From DASQPA01 sp963757335 (lineage in GTDB: Bacteria > Acidobacteriota > Thermoanaerobaculia > Multivoradales > UBA5704): a DNA stretch of 64,000 nucleotides. Positions within the stretch are counted from its first letter, which is position 1. Every line of letters begins with the position of its first letter. A program made the translations under genes and the position numbers. The stretch spans positions 186,001 through 250,000 of the forward strand of contig CAVWRJ010000011.1 of NCBI GenBank assembly GCA_963757335.1, given 5' to 3'. The notes beneath the pieces are model-generated. The model made no database searches. It had not been told where the DNA came from and worked only from the letters and a program-made list of their open reading frames with translations. Below are positions 47,412 to 56,988 of the stretch, in pieces.

Positions 47412-48773
47412 CTACGATCCTGGAGAGACCTGGCTGCGGACGATGTACATCTTGGCGAATTCGCTGAACAGAAACTCTGAGCAGATGTGGTTGTCGTTGG
47501 TCGCCGAGAACAGGTAACGAGTGCCGTTCGAAGAGTTCCAGCGGAAGGGGAAGGTGCGGGCGGTGAGATAGCCGCTGGGCAGGAAACGGCTCAAGCTGCC
47601 GACGAAGCCCGCGGAGCCCAGGCTGGTCGAGGTGACCGGCCACCAGAAGAAGGCGGAGCCGACGTGGTTGGCCGCCGTATTGAGGTCGAAGGCGACCTTC
47701 GACGTGCCGAAGGGAACACATTGGATCTCGGACTTGCAGCCTCCCGAGCAGGTCGGCGATCCACCGCAGGTCACCACCGAATCGACCGTGTAGCCGCTCC
47801 GGCAGTTGACGACCGAGGAGCTCTCGTCGCTCGCGTCGTCGTTGTAAGTGGCGGGGTAGTCCCCCCAGAGCTGGTAGCCGCCCGAGGCCGCGTCGTAGAG
47901 GAGCGACTTGGCATTGGCGCTCGGGATGAGAGGGTAGAGCTGGGAGGTGCTGGTGATCTGATTCCCGGAGATCGCCGTGTAGGTGAAGCTCGGGCTGATG
48001 GCGGTCAAGAGCTTGACCTGGGGCGGTCCGGAATCGAAAGCCACCTGCATCCCGGTCGTCGTGATCGAGCCGGCGACGTACTTGAGGTAACCCCACCAGG
48101 CTGCATTGTCGACCGTCGGGCTGGTGGAGAGCATCACCGGATTGACGATGCCGATGCCCAGGCGCGGATCGATCGAGAGGAACGGGCTGTAGACCGGCTT
48201 CCAGCGGACGGTGGTGATGCCCTCGGTCGGCTTGGGGTCGGCGCAAGTCTTGTTACGGTTGAAGGGGTCGAAGGTACAGGACGGCTGGCTGTCGACCTCC
48301 CAGGTCCAGTTGACGCCGTCCGTCGTAGAGGCGTGCCAGATCTCGTTGAAGTGGGTCTGATCCGACTCGTCGGCCAGCAGGTGATAGCCGGCGACGCCGC
48401 CGATCTTCGCCGGGAAGATCTGCCCCGGCCCGAACGAGGCGTACGCCGTGGCGTCGGTGGTCGAGGGGAGGCAGGGGCTGATGCGGCCGATGAAGGAGAA
48501 GGCGCCGGGGGTGCCGCCGGCGTCGATCGGCGCCCGGTAGGCCTGGATGAGGTCGCCCTGGCGCGGCCCGTTGCTATCGCCCGTCGTGCAGACCGGATCG
48601 ATGGTCTGGACATAGAGATAGAGATAGCTGCCGATCTGGATCCCGGTGGGGTTGTACGCGGTACCGGGGTCGACCACAGTGGAGATCACCCCCGATTCGA
48701 CCTCCGATCGGGTGGCGAGGGCCGGAAAGGACAGCGAGACGAGCAGGACGAGGCTGGTGGCTAGAGTCTTCAT
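47412..48773 (-). CDS. Secreted protein of unknown function
   Basis: 453 residues from the ATG at 48773, which has GAAGGAG in front; an earlier in-frame start at 48833 would disrupt the signal peptide. The signal is LATSLVLLVSLSFPALA. The mature protein is beta-rich with sequences such as YLYLYVQTIDPVC, YHLLADESDQTHFNEIWHAS and WKPVYSPFLSIDPRLGIGIV, which recall five-bladed propellers of glycosidase-like proteins. A cysteine-rich stretch (CGGSPTCSGGCKSEIQC) lies near residue 360. No active site can be assigned. Confidence 0.8.
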   Translation of the reverse strand: MKTLATSLVLLVSLSFPALATRSEVESGVISTVVDPGTAYNPTGIQIGSYLYLYVQTIDPVCTTGDSNGPRQGDLIQAYRAPIDAGGTPGAFSFIGRISPCLPSTTDATAYASFGPGQIFPAKIGGVAGYHLLADESDQTHFNEIWHASTTDGVNWTWEVDSQPSCTFDPFNRNKTCADPKPTEGITTVRWKPVYSPFLSIDPRLGIGIVNPVMLSTSPTVDNAAWWGYLKYVAGSITTTGMQVAFDSGPPQVKLLTAISPSFTYTAISGNQITSTSQLYPLIPSANAKSLLYDAASGGYQLWGDYPATYNDDASDESSSVVNCRSGYTVDSVVTCGGSPTCSGGCKSEIQCVPFGTSKVAFDLNTAANHVGSAFFWWPVTSTSLGSAGFVGSLSRFLPSGYLTARTFPFRWNSSNGTRYLFSATNDNHICSEFLFSEFAKMYIVRSQVSPGS

Positions 48774-48839
48774 GGTGGTCTCCTTCGGAAGCAGGCTAAA
48801 ATCCCCGTCCACCCCGGCGCGGTCTGTCTTCAAATTTTT

Positions 48840-48845
48840 ATTATA
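48840..48845 (-). promoter_or_regulatory. Consensus -10 element for the secreted-protein gene
   Basis: On the minus strand TATAAT (48845-48840) stands in the only AT-rich stretch of this gap, about 67 bp before the ATG. No clear -35 box was seen 16-18 bases upstream. Confidence 0.5.
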
Positions 48846-49059
48846 TACCGTTCACAGGCGTGGAGCTCGCGCGTCGTGTTCAGGCGCTTCCGTGGAGGGG
48901 TTCCATCTCTTTCAATCGGTTCAATCGGAACGAACTGCCTAACTTCAGCGCCCGCCCTCACCAGAGGTCTTCGAGAGGAGAAATGACCAGGAAAGCGCCT
49001 GGCATCCAGCGATTTCCAACTGTCAGAGCGCGCGTCGCTCCGGGGGAGTCGGGCGGAGC

Positions 49060-51643
49060 TTAGGTCAGCAGCTTTTTGAGGTCGTCGAAGTCGACCGGCT
49101 TCGTCAGGTGGTGGTCGAACCCCGCTTCCTTGGAACGGCGACGGTCTTCTTCTTGACCCCAGCCGGTGAGGGCGATCAGCACCCGGTGGGGACCGCCCGC
49201 CTGTTCTCGGATCCGGCGCGCCGCCTCGTAGCCGTTCAGCTTCGGTAGACCGATGTCGAGGAGGACCACTTCCGGCTGGAACGCGGCCGCCGCTTCCACC
49301 GCTTCCTGGCCGTCGTACGCCGTGTGGACCTCGTTGCCCAGCATGCTGAGGAGCAGGGTCAGGCTGTCGGCAGAATCCCGGTTGTCATCCACGACCAGGA
49401 TGCGGCGCTTCACGGACGCAACGCCCGCCTCCTCAGCCGCCCCTCCTCGCGGGCCTTCGCCCGCGACCGCTACGGCGACCGGGAGCCGCACGACGAACTC
49501 ACTGCCTTGGCCCAGGCCTTCACTGTGGGCCTCGACCGAGCCGCCGTGCATCTCGACCAGCCGTTTCACCAGGGTCAGGCCGATGCCGAGCCCGCCCTTC
49601 GAGCGCTCCAGGGAACGGTCCACCTGCGTGAACAGATCGAAGATGCGGGGCAGCATCTCTCGCGGAATGCCGATCCCCGTATCCCTGACCCGGATCCGCA
49701 CCCAATGGCTCTCGCGCTCGGCGGTCACCCAGATCCGGCCCGGCCCGGCCATGAACTTGGCGGCGTTGTTGATGAGGTTCAAGAGCACCTGCGACAGCCG
49801 GGTCAGGTCGGCCTCGAGCGGGATCGGCTCTGGCGGAAGGGTCACGGTGAGCTCATGGCCCAGCTTGTCGATCAGCGGTCGGCTGGCCTCGACGGCGCTG
49901 TCGACGATCGCCAGCAGCTCAACGCGTTCCTGACGGAGCTCGATCCTGCCGCGGGTGATGCGCGACACGTCGAGCAGATCGTCGACCAGCCGGGTCATCT
50001 GGTGGACCTGCCTATCGATCACCTCGACGGCCCACTGCAATTCCGGGATGGGTGGACCTTGGGTACGAAAGATCTGCACGCCATGACGGATCGGGGCTAA
50101 AGGATTGCGGAGCTCATGGGCCAGCATCGCCAGGAACTCGTCCTTGCGCTGGTCGGACTCCTTGAGCGCCCCGAGGAGGGTCGCGTTCTCGACCGCGATG
50201 GCGGCACGGCGGGCGAGGTCTTCCGCCGCCACCAGGTGGGTGGCGCCGTACACCCGACCCGATTCCGCCGTGGCGAACGTCAGGGCGCCGTAGGTCGTCG
50301 TCCCCGGAGCGGAGCGGCACGCAAATAAAGGATTTCAAGCCCAGCTCGCGAAGGATCCGCAGATGCTCCTCTTCCTTGGCCAACTCCACCAGAAGCGCGT
50401 CGGGGATGGTGGCCACCCACTCCGTCTCGCCAGTCTGGAGCACCCTCATGACGCCGTGCCGGTTGGCAGCCTGGGGCGGATACCGGCGGAACAGCTCCTC
50501 TGCCAGTTTTACCCGGGCGGGGTCGGCGTGGGTGACCGCCAGCCGGCGCGCCGAGCCGTCGGCCTCCCACATGTCGACCGCGCACCAGTCGGCAAAGCTG
50601 GGCACCGCCAGGCTGGTGACCCGTTGGAGGGTGCTCTGGTAGTCGGTCAATTCCGCCAGGGTCGTGCTGGCGTCGGCCAGGAAGCGTGAGGTCTGTTCGG
50701 CCTGCTTGGTCTCGTCGATGTCGGTATAGGTGCCGAACCAGCGAACGATGCGCCCCAACTCGTCTCGCACGGGATACGCCTGGCCCAGGAACCAGCGATA
50801 GCCGCCCGTCCGCCGGTCCTTGAAACGGTATTCGGTCCGGTAGAGAGCCCCCGCGCGGATGAAGCCGTAGTAGGCCTCGACGCAGGCCGTAACATCGTCG
50901 GGATGGAGGATCGGTTTCCAGCTTAAGTCGCCGTACTCATCACGGGGAAAACCCGTGAACTCATACCACCGCTCGTTGTAGTAGTCGAGGAAGCCGTCCG
51001 GTCGCGCCGTCCAGACGAGCTGCGGCAGGGCATCGGCAAGCTGCCGGAACTGCGCCTCGCTCTGCCGCAACCGATCCTCGTCCTTACGCTTTTCGCTGAC
51101 GTCCCGGAAGATCAGAACGACGCCGAGGATCGTTCCCTGCTCGTCCTTGATCGGTGCCGCGCTGTCGTCGATCGCCCGCTCTGTCCGGTCCTTGGCGATG
51201 AGGATCGTGTGATTCGCCAGACCGACGATCTCGCCCTCCCGCAGCGACCGCAAGGCCGGGTTCTCGACCGTCTGGCGGCTGTCTTCGCTGACGATCTGGA
51301 ACACCCGTTCGAGCGGCTCTCCCCGGGCGTCCCGCTCCGCCCAGCCGGTCAGGAGCTCGGCGACCGGATTCAACGAGGTGACGTACCCTTCGGTGTCGGT
51401 GGTGATCACGGCGTCGCCAATGCTCGCGAGCGTGACCCGCAACCACTCCGATTGCTTTTGCAAGGCCTGTTCGGCGGCGCGCATGACCGCCAGGGAGTGC
51501 GCCAGCTCTTCGGTCTTCCGCTCCAACGCTTCTTTCGCCTCGAGGAGCGCCTCTTCGGCGCGCTGTCGCGCGGCGAGAATGCTCTTGGCGTTCTGTAAAG
51601 CGACGGAGTGCAGCAGCTGTTCCTCGTCGTCGCCTTCCTCCAT
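49060..51643 (-). CDS. Hybrid sensor histidine kinase/response regulator, one frameshift
   Basis: The order is coiled coil, two PAS domains (DAVITTDTEGYVTSLNPVAE; FLDYYNERWYEFTGFPRDEY), a GAF domain, HisKA (FLAMLAHELRNPLAPIRHG, the H box), HATPase (LNLINNAAKF N box, DTGIGIP, GGLGIGL), and a receiver with VVDDNRDSADS and LLDIGLPKLNGYEA (phospho-acceptor Asp). It has no membrane segment, so it senses a cytoplasmic signal. At the C4 run 50302-50305 one base is extra: FICVPLRSG would continue as TTTYGALTFATAESGRV and then YGATHLVAAEDL. Corrected, the gene is one protein of about 860 residues; as written it is two overlapping pieces. It starts at the stop of the MetE-like gene. Confidence 0.88.
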
Positions 51644-52704
51644 CAGCCCCCTCCCAGGATGTCCGCCGCGAGAGCCGTGCCGAGCACGCGGGCCCGAATC
51701 TTCGCGAACGCCGTGTCACGGCTGGTCGTCGTGTCGTCGCAGAAAGGCGAGAAGCCGCAGTCGTCGGTCGTCCCCAACTGCTCGACCGGAATGTATCGCG
51801 CCGCTTCGAGGACGCGGTCTCTAACTTCCTCCGGCGTCTCGACCCGCGGATCGATCGGCGCCACGACGCCGACGAAAATGCGTTGATCCGGTTTCATCTG
51901 CTCCCGGATGATCTTCAAGGTCCGGACCCGATCCTTTTCGCCCGCGAGCGCGATGTAGAAGTTCCCGACCCGCAGCTCGAAGAGACTGGGCAAAAGCTCG
52001 GCGTAATCGACATCCGCGCTGTGGGTCGAATCGCGATCGCTGCCGGGACAGGTATGCACCCCGATGCGCTGGCGTTCCTCGGCGGAGAACCTCGACAGCG
52101 CGAGATTGTTCAGATCGATGAAGCTGTGGAGGAGATGGCCGGTGGGATCGATCTTGACCGCCAGCCGGCCTTCCGTGAAGTCGATCTGAACCTTGTGCGC
52201 GCCCTTTTGGAGACAGCTCCGGATCTCGGTCTCGTGCTCGTGGAGCAGGTCCTCGATGAACGCCTCTCTGGAGTAGCCGGGAATCTCCTCGGCCGGATAC
52301 ATCAGGCTCAACGCCGAAGGTGAGATGACCGCCTGCTTGACCGGCACATGGGCATAGCGCAGGGCCACGTCAAGATAGGCGTCCGCATGCCGCTGGTAGC
52401 GGAAGGGGCCGCCCGTCAGCCGCGGCATCCGGCGGATGTGACCGGCCGAGAACGGGATCTTGAACCCGTCCGGGGCCGTGTTGGCGAGGCCGTGCACAGA
52501 GTAGGTCCAGAAGTTGTGGTACTTCCGCTGTTCACCATCGGTGATCACCGGCGAGCCGGTGGCCTCGAAGCATCGGATGGTGTCCTGGATCGCCTCCTCG
52601 TAGAACGGGTCCAGGGCCGGATCCGCGCCGTCTCGTGACGCGAGCGCCTCGATCAGCTTCAAGGGTCTGGGGATGCTGCCGATGGGCTCGGTGGGAATCG
52701 TCAT
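51643..52704 (-). CDS. MetE-like (cobalamin-independent methionine synthase family) protein
   Basis: 353 residues. It has the C-terminal-half pattern of MetE: IGSIPRPLKLIEAL, ITDGEQRKYHNFW, KVQIDFTEGRLAVKI, THSADVDYAELLPSLFEL and LGTTDDCGFSPFCDDTT, with the His and Cys ligands of the zinc site plausible in HTCPGSD and TDDCGF. As in core-MetE proteins the N-terminal half of MetE is absent; such proteins may use another methyl donor. Its stop overlaps the kinase start, so they form an operon. Confidence 0.82.
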   Translation of the reverse strand: MTIPTEPIGSIPRPLKLIEALASRDGADPALDPFYEEAIQDTIRCFEATGSPVITDGEQRKYHNFWTYSVHGLANTAPDGFKIPFSAGHIRRMPRLTGGPFRYQRHADAYLDVALRYAHVPVKQAVISPSALSLMYPAEEIPGYSREAFIEDLLHEHETEIRSCLQKGAHKVQIDFTEGRLAVKIDPTGHLLHSFIDLNNLALSRFSAEERQRIGVHTCPGSDRDSTHSADVDYAELLPSLFELRVGNFYIALAGEKDRVRTLKIIREQMKPDQRIFVGVVAPIDPRVETPEEVRDRVLEAARYIPVEQLGTTDDCGFSPFCDDTTTSRDTAFAKIRARVLGTALAADILGGG

Positions 52705-52892
52705 AGGGGCTACCGCGTCCTCTCTTCTTCTCTCCAGGTCTGGAGAGAAGCGCCTATTCTATCCGACGCCGGCCGACGCCGGGCCGCGGGTCGGCCGAGG
52801 ACTTCCCCGCGCGCGCCGAGGTACGCGAGGTCCTCGGTCACCGGTTGCCGGTGGCGACGCCGCCACTCTGCTCGCTGCGGTCCATTAGACGT

Positions 52893-53483
52893 TCAGTCGC
52901 CGTGCAGGGCCGCGAGGAGATCGGCCGCGGAGACGACCGTCGCCTGGCGGGGGAACACCTTATCCACCAGGCAGCGGTGCACGTCGGGGTCGCGATCCGC
53001 GCAGCAGTCCTCGACCACAAAAATCCGGTAGTCCGCGTCGGCGGCATGGCGAACGGTGGAGAGGACGACTCCGCTGGTGGCGATGCCGAGGAGGATCAGG
53101 GTGTCGACCTCTTTGGCGCCCAGGATCATCGCAAGGTCGGTGCCGGTAAAGGCGCCCGTCCGGTGCTTCACGATCACGACTTCGTCCGGCTGCGGCGCGA
53201 CCGCCGGGTGGATCTCCGATCCCGGATCGCCGGGAAGAAATCTACCCTTCGGCTCAAAGGCGCTGAACGCGGCGTTTTTCGGGCTGATCTCCGGGTACCC
53301 GGCGCGGAAGCCCACCTTGACATGGATCACCGGCACCTTCGCCTGGCGTGCCCCGGCGAGGATCTCCGCCGCCCGCGCCAGGAACGGGTCCGGTTCGCTC
53401 ACGTATCCGGCGACGATGGCCACCATGTAGTCCATGATGAGGACGGCTGAGCGCTTACGATCGATGGAGAGTTTCTCGGGCAT
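52893..53483 (-). CDS. Isochorismatase-like cysteine hydrolase without the catalytic cysteine
   Basis: 196 residues. The catalytic Asp (AVLIMDYMV) and Lys (VVIVKHRTGAF) of the isochorismatase-like fold are visible. The third residue, normally Cys in the GIATxGC motif, is Val here (GIATSGVVLSTVRHAADADY). Close relatives with the same VV pattern exist to my knowledge, so this may be a natural non-hydrolytic or altered subgroup. A signal peptide is absent. It is a single gene, divergent from the methyltransferase gene. Confidence 0.85.
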   Translation of the reverse strand: MPEKLSIDRKRSAVLIMDYMVAIVAGYVSEPDPFLARAAEILAGARQAKVPVIHVKVGFRAGYPEISPKNAAFSAFEPKGRFLPGDPGSEIHPAVAPQPDEVVIVKHRTGAFTGTDLAMILGAKEVDTLILLGIATSGVVLSTVRHAADADYRIFVVEDCCADRDPDVHRCLVDKVFPRQATVVSAADLLAALHGD

Positions 53484-53588
53484 GGTGCCCTCCTTTTCTT
53501 TGTGGGCATTGGACCTGTGCGACTCTGGAGAGCGAAACGGGCGTCAACCGCCTTCCCCCTCTCGACAGCGCCCATGCTACCCTACGCC

Positions 53589-54395
53589 ATGAGCGATCTC
53601 GATTTCTCCGCCAACGTCGAACGATTTACGGGATTTGGCAAGCAGTATGATCGTGTGCGACCCTCCCCGCCGGCGGCGTTGGCCGGCCTCCTGCTTGGAA
53701 TGGCACGCTGCACCCACCCCGCGCTCGTGGTGGATCTCGGCAGCGGCACCGGTCTTTCCACCCGCTACTGGTCGCCCTATGCGCAAACCGTCCTCGGCAT
53801 CGAGCCCACCGATTCCATGCGCGAGCAGGCGGAGAAGATCGGGGGCGATGCGGTCGCCTATCGCAAGGGTTTTTCTCATGCCACGGGCCTTGCCGACCGC
53901 TGCGCCGATCTCGTGATCTGCGGTCAAGCCTTGCATTGGATGGAGCCCGGCTCCACCTTTGCCGAGAGTGCCCGGATTTTGAGAGACGGCGGTGTGTTCG
54001 CCGCCTATGATTACGATTGGCCGCCTGCAACCTCGTTCTGGGAAGTCGATCAGGCGTACACCCAATGCATGACGCGGGTGCGTCGCCTCGAACGAGAGCA
54101 CGGCATCACCGAGAGTCTCAAGCAGTGGGACAAGTCCGGCCATCTCACCCGGATGGAGGCGAGCGGCTCTTTTCGCTATGTGAGAGAGTGTCTCCTCCAC
54201 CACGAAGAGGAGGGCTACGCGGAGCGTATCGTGGGAGTTCTTCTCAGCCAAGGCTCGGTACAATCCCTGCTCAAGCTGGGTGTAGCCGAGGACGACTTGC
54301 TGATCCCTCACCTGCGCGACGCGGCAGAGCGCGCCTTTGGTCTCTCGTCCTCACGATGGCTCTGGAGCGCTCGGATCCGAGTGGGCATCCGCTAG
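53589..54395 (+). CDS. Class I SAM-dependent methyltransferase
   Basis: 268 residues from the ATG at 53589 (ATG 53574 is also possible). Motif I is LVVDLGSGTGLSTRYW, motif II region GIEPTDSMREQAEK, then LVICGQALHWMEPGSTFAES with the post-motif FAAYDYDWPP, as in the methyltransferase type 11 group that includes trans-aconitate methyltransferase-like enzymes. The substrate is unknown. It is transcribed alone, away from the isochorismatase-like gene. Confidence 0.88.
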   Translation: MSDLDFSANVERFTGFGKQYDRVRPSPPAALAGLLLGMARCTHPALVVDLGSGTGLSTRYWSPYAQTVLGIEPTDSMREQAEKIGGDAVAYRKGFSHATGLADRCADLVICGQALHWMEPGSTFAESARILRDGGVFAAYDYDWPPATSFWEVDQAYTQCMTRVRRLEREHGITESLKQWDKSGHLTRMEASGSFRYVRECLLHHEEEGYAERIVGVLLSQGSVQSLLKLGVAEDDLLIPHLRDAAERAFGLSSSRWLWSARIRVGIR

Positions 54396-54439
54396 AAAGC
54401 CGCGCGCTGGCTCACGCCAGGCGCCAGCCACTGAAGCCA

Positions 54440-54844
54440 TCAGCCTCGGCTCACGACAAGAGTCACCGCGACCCCGAGAGCAGGAACCCGGGCAAGGCGA
54501 GCATCCGCGGTCACCAACAGGGCTCCCAGCTCGCGGGCCAGAGTGACATAGAGGGCATCCCGCAATGCCAGGTTGTGCCGGAGTCTCCAAGCGGCAGCGA
54601 GAAGAGGCTCTAGGGTGTAGCGGACGAAAGGAGCGCGGGCCAGCTCGTGGAGGAGCGGTTCCACCAACCCGTCCGCCAGCTCCCCGGCGCGCACGAGACG
54701 GCCGAGCGCCGAGAGCACCTCGGCATCGAAGTGAGCCGGGACCGCGACTCGGACTCCCCGTAAAGCCGCTTCCGCTCGCTCCCCGGCCGGGGTCCGCAGC
54801 AGCAGCTCGACGGCGGCGGAGGCGTCAAGAACGATCGAGGGCAT
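54440..54844 (-). CDS. PIN-domain toxin (VapC-like)
   Basis: 134 residues, typical for VapC. The acidic residues that hold Mg are visible: VLDASAAVELLL at the N-terminus (Asp7), HFDAEVLSAL (Glu), LRDALYVTLA and VTADARL. PIN toxins cut RNA, often tRNA. It overlaps the antitoxin gene by 20 bases and follows it, the order common for vapBC. Confidence 0.9.
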   Translation of the reverse strand: MPSIVLDASAAVELLLRTPAGERAEAALRGVRVAVPAHFDAEVLSALGRLVRAGELADGLVEPLLHELARAPFVRYTLEPLLAAAWRLRHNLALRDALYVTLARELGALLVTADARLARVPALGVAVTLVVSRG

Positions 54845-55088
54845 CGACCAGTGCGGCTTCTTCAGCCTCGCGAACCTGGTGAACGGCCTCGACCGCCGGG
54901 GTAGAGAGCGAAACCGGCGTCAATCGGTGGAGGCCATCGAGCCACTCGTCCAAGGTCGGCTGCTGACAATGCTCCCGCAAGACCTCGAGAGCATATTGAC
55001 GCAGGCTCAAGCCGCGCGCCGCCGCCCGTTGGCGCAGAGTCTGATGAAGCTCGTCAGGCAGATCGCGGATTTGCAGGTGAACGGCCAT
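54825..55088 (-). CDS. Arc/RHH-like antitoxin (VapB/FitA-like)
   Basis: 87 residues from the ATG at 55088. The N-terminus AVHLQIRDLPDELHQTLRQR resembles FitA/VapB ribbon-helix-helix proteins, in which the strand contacts DNA and the helices dimerise. The acidic C-terminal tail (VREAEEAALVDALD) is where such antitoxins grip the PIN toxin. Upstream, 55089-55674 shows no further gene. Confidence 0.8.
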   Translation of the reverse strand: MAVHLQIRDLPDELHQTLRQRAAARGLSLRQYALEVLREHCQQPTLDEWLDGLHRLTPVSLSTPAVEAVHQVREAEEAALVDALDRS

Positions 55089-55674
55089 GAGGGAAAGGGT
55101 AGCAGCGCGGGTCACTACATGCAAGATGCATGAAGGCGGCGAAGGCGGTGGGTGAAGAGGTTCCCACCGTCGAGTGTCTTCCCGCCCTCTCGCGTCACCG
55201 CGATCACCTGGCACCCGCCGAGAGCAGCCCCTGCCGCCAAGCAGAACAAGCTCGCCCACAAGGTCGAGGCGGAGGCGACGGGCCAAGTCTGCCTGAAGTT
55301 GTCCCAGGACATTGCGCTCGAGATGAGGCTGCGCATCCCAGGGATGTATGCTCGCTAGAGCGAGGAGTCTATGATTCGGGTACCCAGAGGCTTGCCGCTA
55401 CCGAGATTCGAGAATTGCTTCCTCGCGGGAAGGAGTCAGCGTCGACCTTCTGAAATGAAACGGGCCTCCTCGCCACTGGTCAATGGGGTCAGTCACCAGG
55501 CTCGTGAGGCGGCCGGGCGCCGCCTTAGCAACCTCCAAAAGACTGAGGAAGGGCGATCGTCGCCGTCATAGCTCGTGAAGCGCCTGGCACCCACCCTGAT
55601 TAACTCCTGTCTCCGGCGTCTGCGAAAACGGTGAACCCATTTACTTGTCTGAAGTCCAAGATTGCGGGGAAAAA
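55089..55674. other. Intergenic region, no gene recognised
   Basis: 586 bp between the antitoxin and the next gene. Short open frames on both strands carry no recognisable family, signal peptide or ribosome-binding site. No repeat or terminator was seen. Confidence 0.5.
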
Positions 55675-56225
55675 ATGAAAAGAGCTGCCCTCCTCCTCTT
55701 CTTACCTCTCTTCGCCCTCTCGCCCGTGCGGGCGGCCTGGATTCCAGGCGAGAACCTTCTGACTCCCGTACCTCCCTCCAAGGATTGGGAGGTTTCGGAG
55801 AAAAAGGAGGGAGCCTTTCGCTCCAGGCTATGGCAGAAGAAAGGGGAGGGGATCAAGGACAGCTACATCGTCTCGACCATCAGCGGGTTCAACAAGAAAT
55901 TACCTGAATCCGAGACGAACAGGACAACCCCGGCAAAAAGAATTGCGAGACCTTTGATTCCGAGGTTTTGGACGACTCGGAGACCAACGGCTATTCGCGG
56001 CTGATGTGGCGCACCCGGTGCGGAGGTAAGAGCGGATTCACCGCCTCTATCCTTCAGGTTGCGATCCAGGGGCACGACAGCTTCTACCATGTCCAGAAGA
56101 TCTGGCGCGGTGAGGTGCCCGAGAAAGAGATGGCTTTCTGGCGCGAGCAACTCTCCTCGACTTCCGTCTGCGACACGCGGGGGCCGAAGAATCCCTGTCC
56201 GGAGGGATTCCACCGAGTTCAGTAG
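55675..56225 (+). CDS. Small secreted protein, one frameshift
   Basis: An ATG at 55675 begins a signal peptide (AALLLFLPLFALSPVRAAWI). The mature protein reads WEVSEKKEGAFRSRLWQKKG and DSYIVSTISGFNKKLPES. Near 55905-55925 the frame shifts (one base seems missing) to DNPGKKNCETFDSEVLDDSE and TNGYSRLMWRTRCGGKSGFT, ending at the TAG at 56223-56225. Read together the protein has about 183 residues and five cysteines, three of them in the C-terminal half. I do not recognise a family. Confidence 0.7.
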
Positions 56226-56268
56226 TTCCGGCCGTCTACGTCGACTTTACCCCTGCACCAGACCGGAC

Positions 56269-56327
56269 GCGATTGCAAGCTTGCAGACGCCATTGCCCCG
56301 CACAAGCGATTGCAAGCTTGCAGGCGC
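56269..56327. repeat. Two copies of a palindromic 22-mer
   Basis: GCGATTGCAAGCTTGCAGRCGC occurs at 56269-56290 and 56306-56327. Its centre TGCAAGCTTGCA is a perfect 12-bp palindrome, so each copy could be a dimer binding site or a small hairpin. Confidence 0.75.
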
Positions 56328-56387
56328 CCCTGCACGCCGTCGATCGCTCCTCGCCTCGGAGCTACGGGCAGGTCGCCGGCAGAGCTT

Positions 56388-56490
56388 TACCTGTTCTTTC
56401 CGGAGCGCTACCGGCTCTTTCCGAGACTCTACCTGCTCTTCCGAGGCACTACCTGCTCCTTCCGAGGCGCTACCCGCGCATTGCCGGAGT
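56388..56490. repeat. Tandem array of 20-21 bp units
   Basis: TACC-starting units recur at 56388, 56409, 56430, 56450 and 56471, with a TTCCGAGGCGC-like second half. It lies in the gap before the DUF5335-like gene. Confidence 0.8.
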
Positions 56491-56610
56491 CTAGCGGCCT
56501 GGAGTGCGGTCCTGTGGCCTTGAGTAGGCGCCTCTCCCATGGACAGCGCCTTGCATGCTTTCTTGCGTGGCCGTGAGCAGACCGCACGGTCCTCAAAGGA
56601 GGGTTCGAGC

Positions 56611-56988
56611 ATGCCGACACGTGAGATTCCGCGCCAGGAGTGGAAGGAATTCCTCGAAGGGTACAGCCGCGAGCATCCGGAGGCGCTCGCCACCGTCGAG
56701 GTCCTCGGGGTCGAGTTGGGGGACCAGACGGAGGCGCGTGAGCTCCCCCTGGTGGGGCTGTCGCTCGAGGAAAAAGGGAGCGAGGCGGGGAGCCTCGAGA
56801 TCCTGTTGGGGAAGCGCCCTGACGCGCACCTGACCCACAGCGTCGCCGCCCCCGAGCACCTCTTCGTGCGTAGGGGGGAGGGCGGAGAGGAAGACCTGGA
56901 GATCGAGGCGGCAGACGGGACGAGGACCCTGCTCCGCATCCGTGCCGCCAGCCTGTCCGGCAGCCAGGCCGGGCCGGGCGGGCGCTAG
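56611..56988 (+). CDS. DUF5335-like protein
   Basis: 125 residues from an ATG with AAAGGAGGG in front. The sequence REIPRQEWKEFLEGYSREHP followed by a beta-rich, acidic domain (LEILLGKRPDAHLTHSVAAP; IEAADGTRTLLRI) fits the small DUF5335 family. The function is unknown. Its stop overlaps the end of the facing hypB gene by 4 bases. Confidence 0.8.
   Translation: MPTREIPRQEWKEFLEGYSREHPEALATVEVLGVELGDQTEARELPLVGLSLEEKGSEAGSLEILLGKRPDAHLTHSVAAPEHLFVRRGEGGEEDLEIEAADGTRTLLRIRAASLSGSQAGPGGR

Noticed and set aside
55115..55336. Minus-strand 73-codon frame before the antitoxin
   Set aside because: A hydrophobic stretch is present but no ribosome-binding site, family or neighbour supports it.
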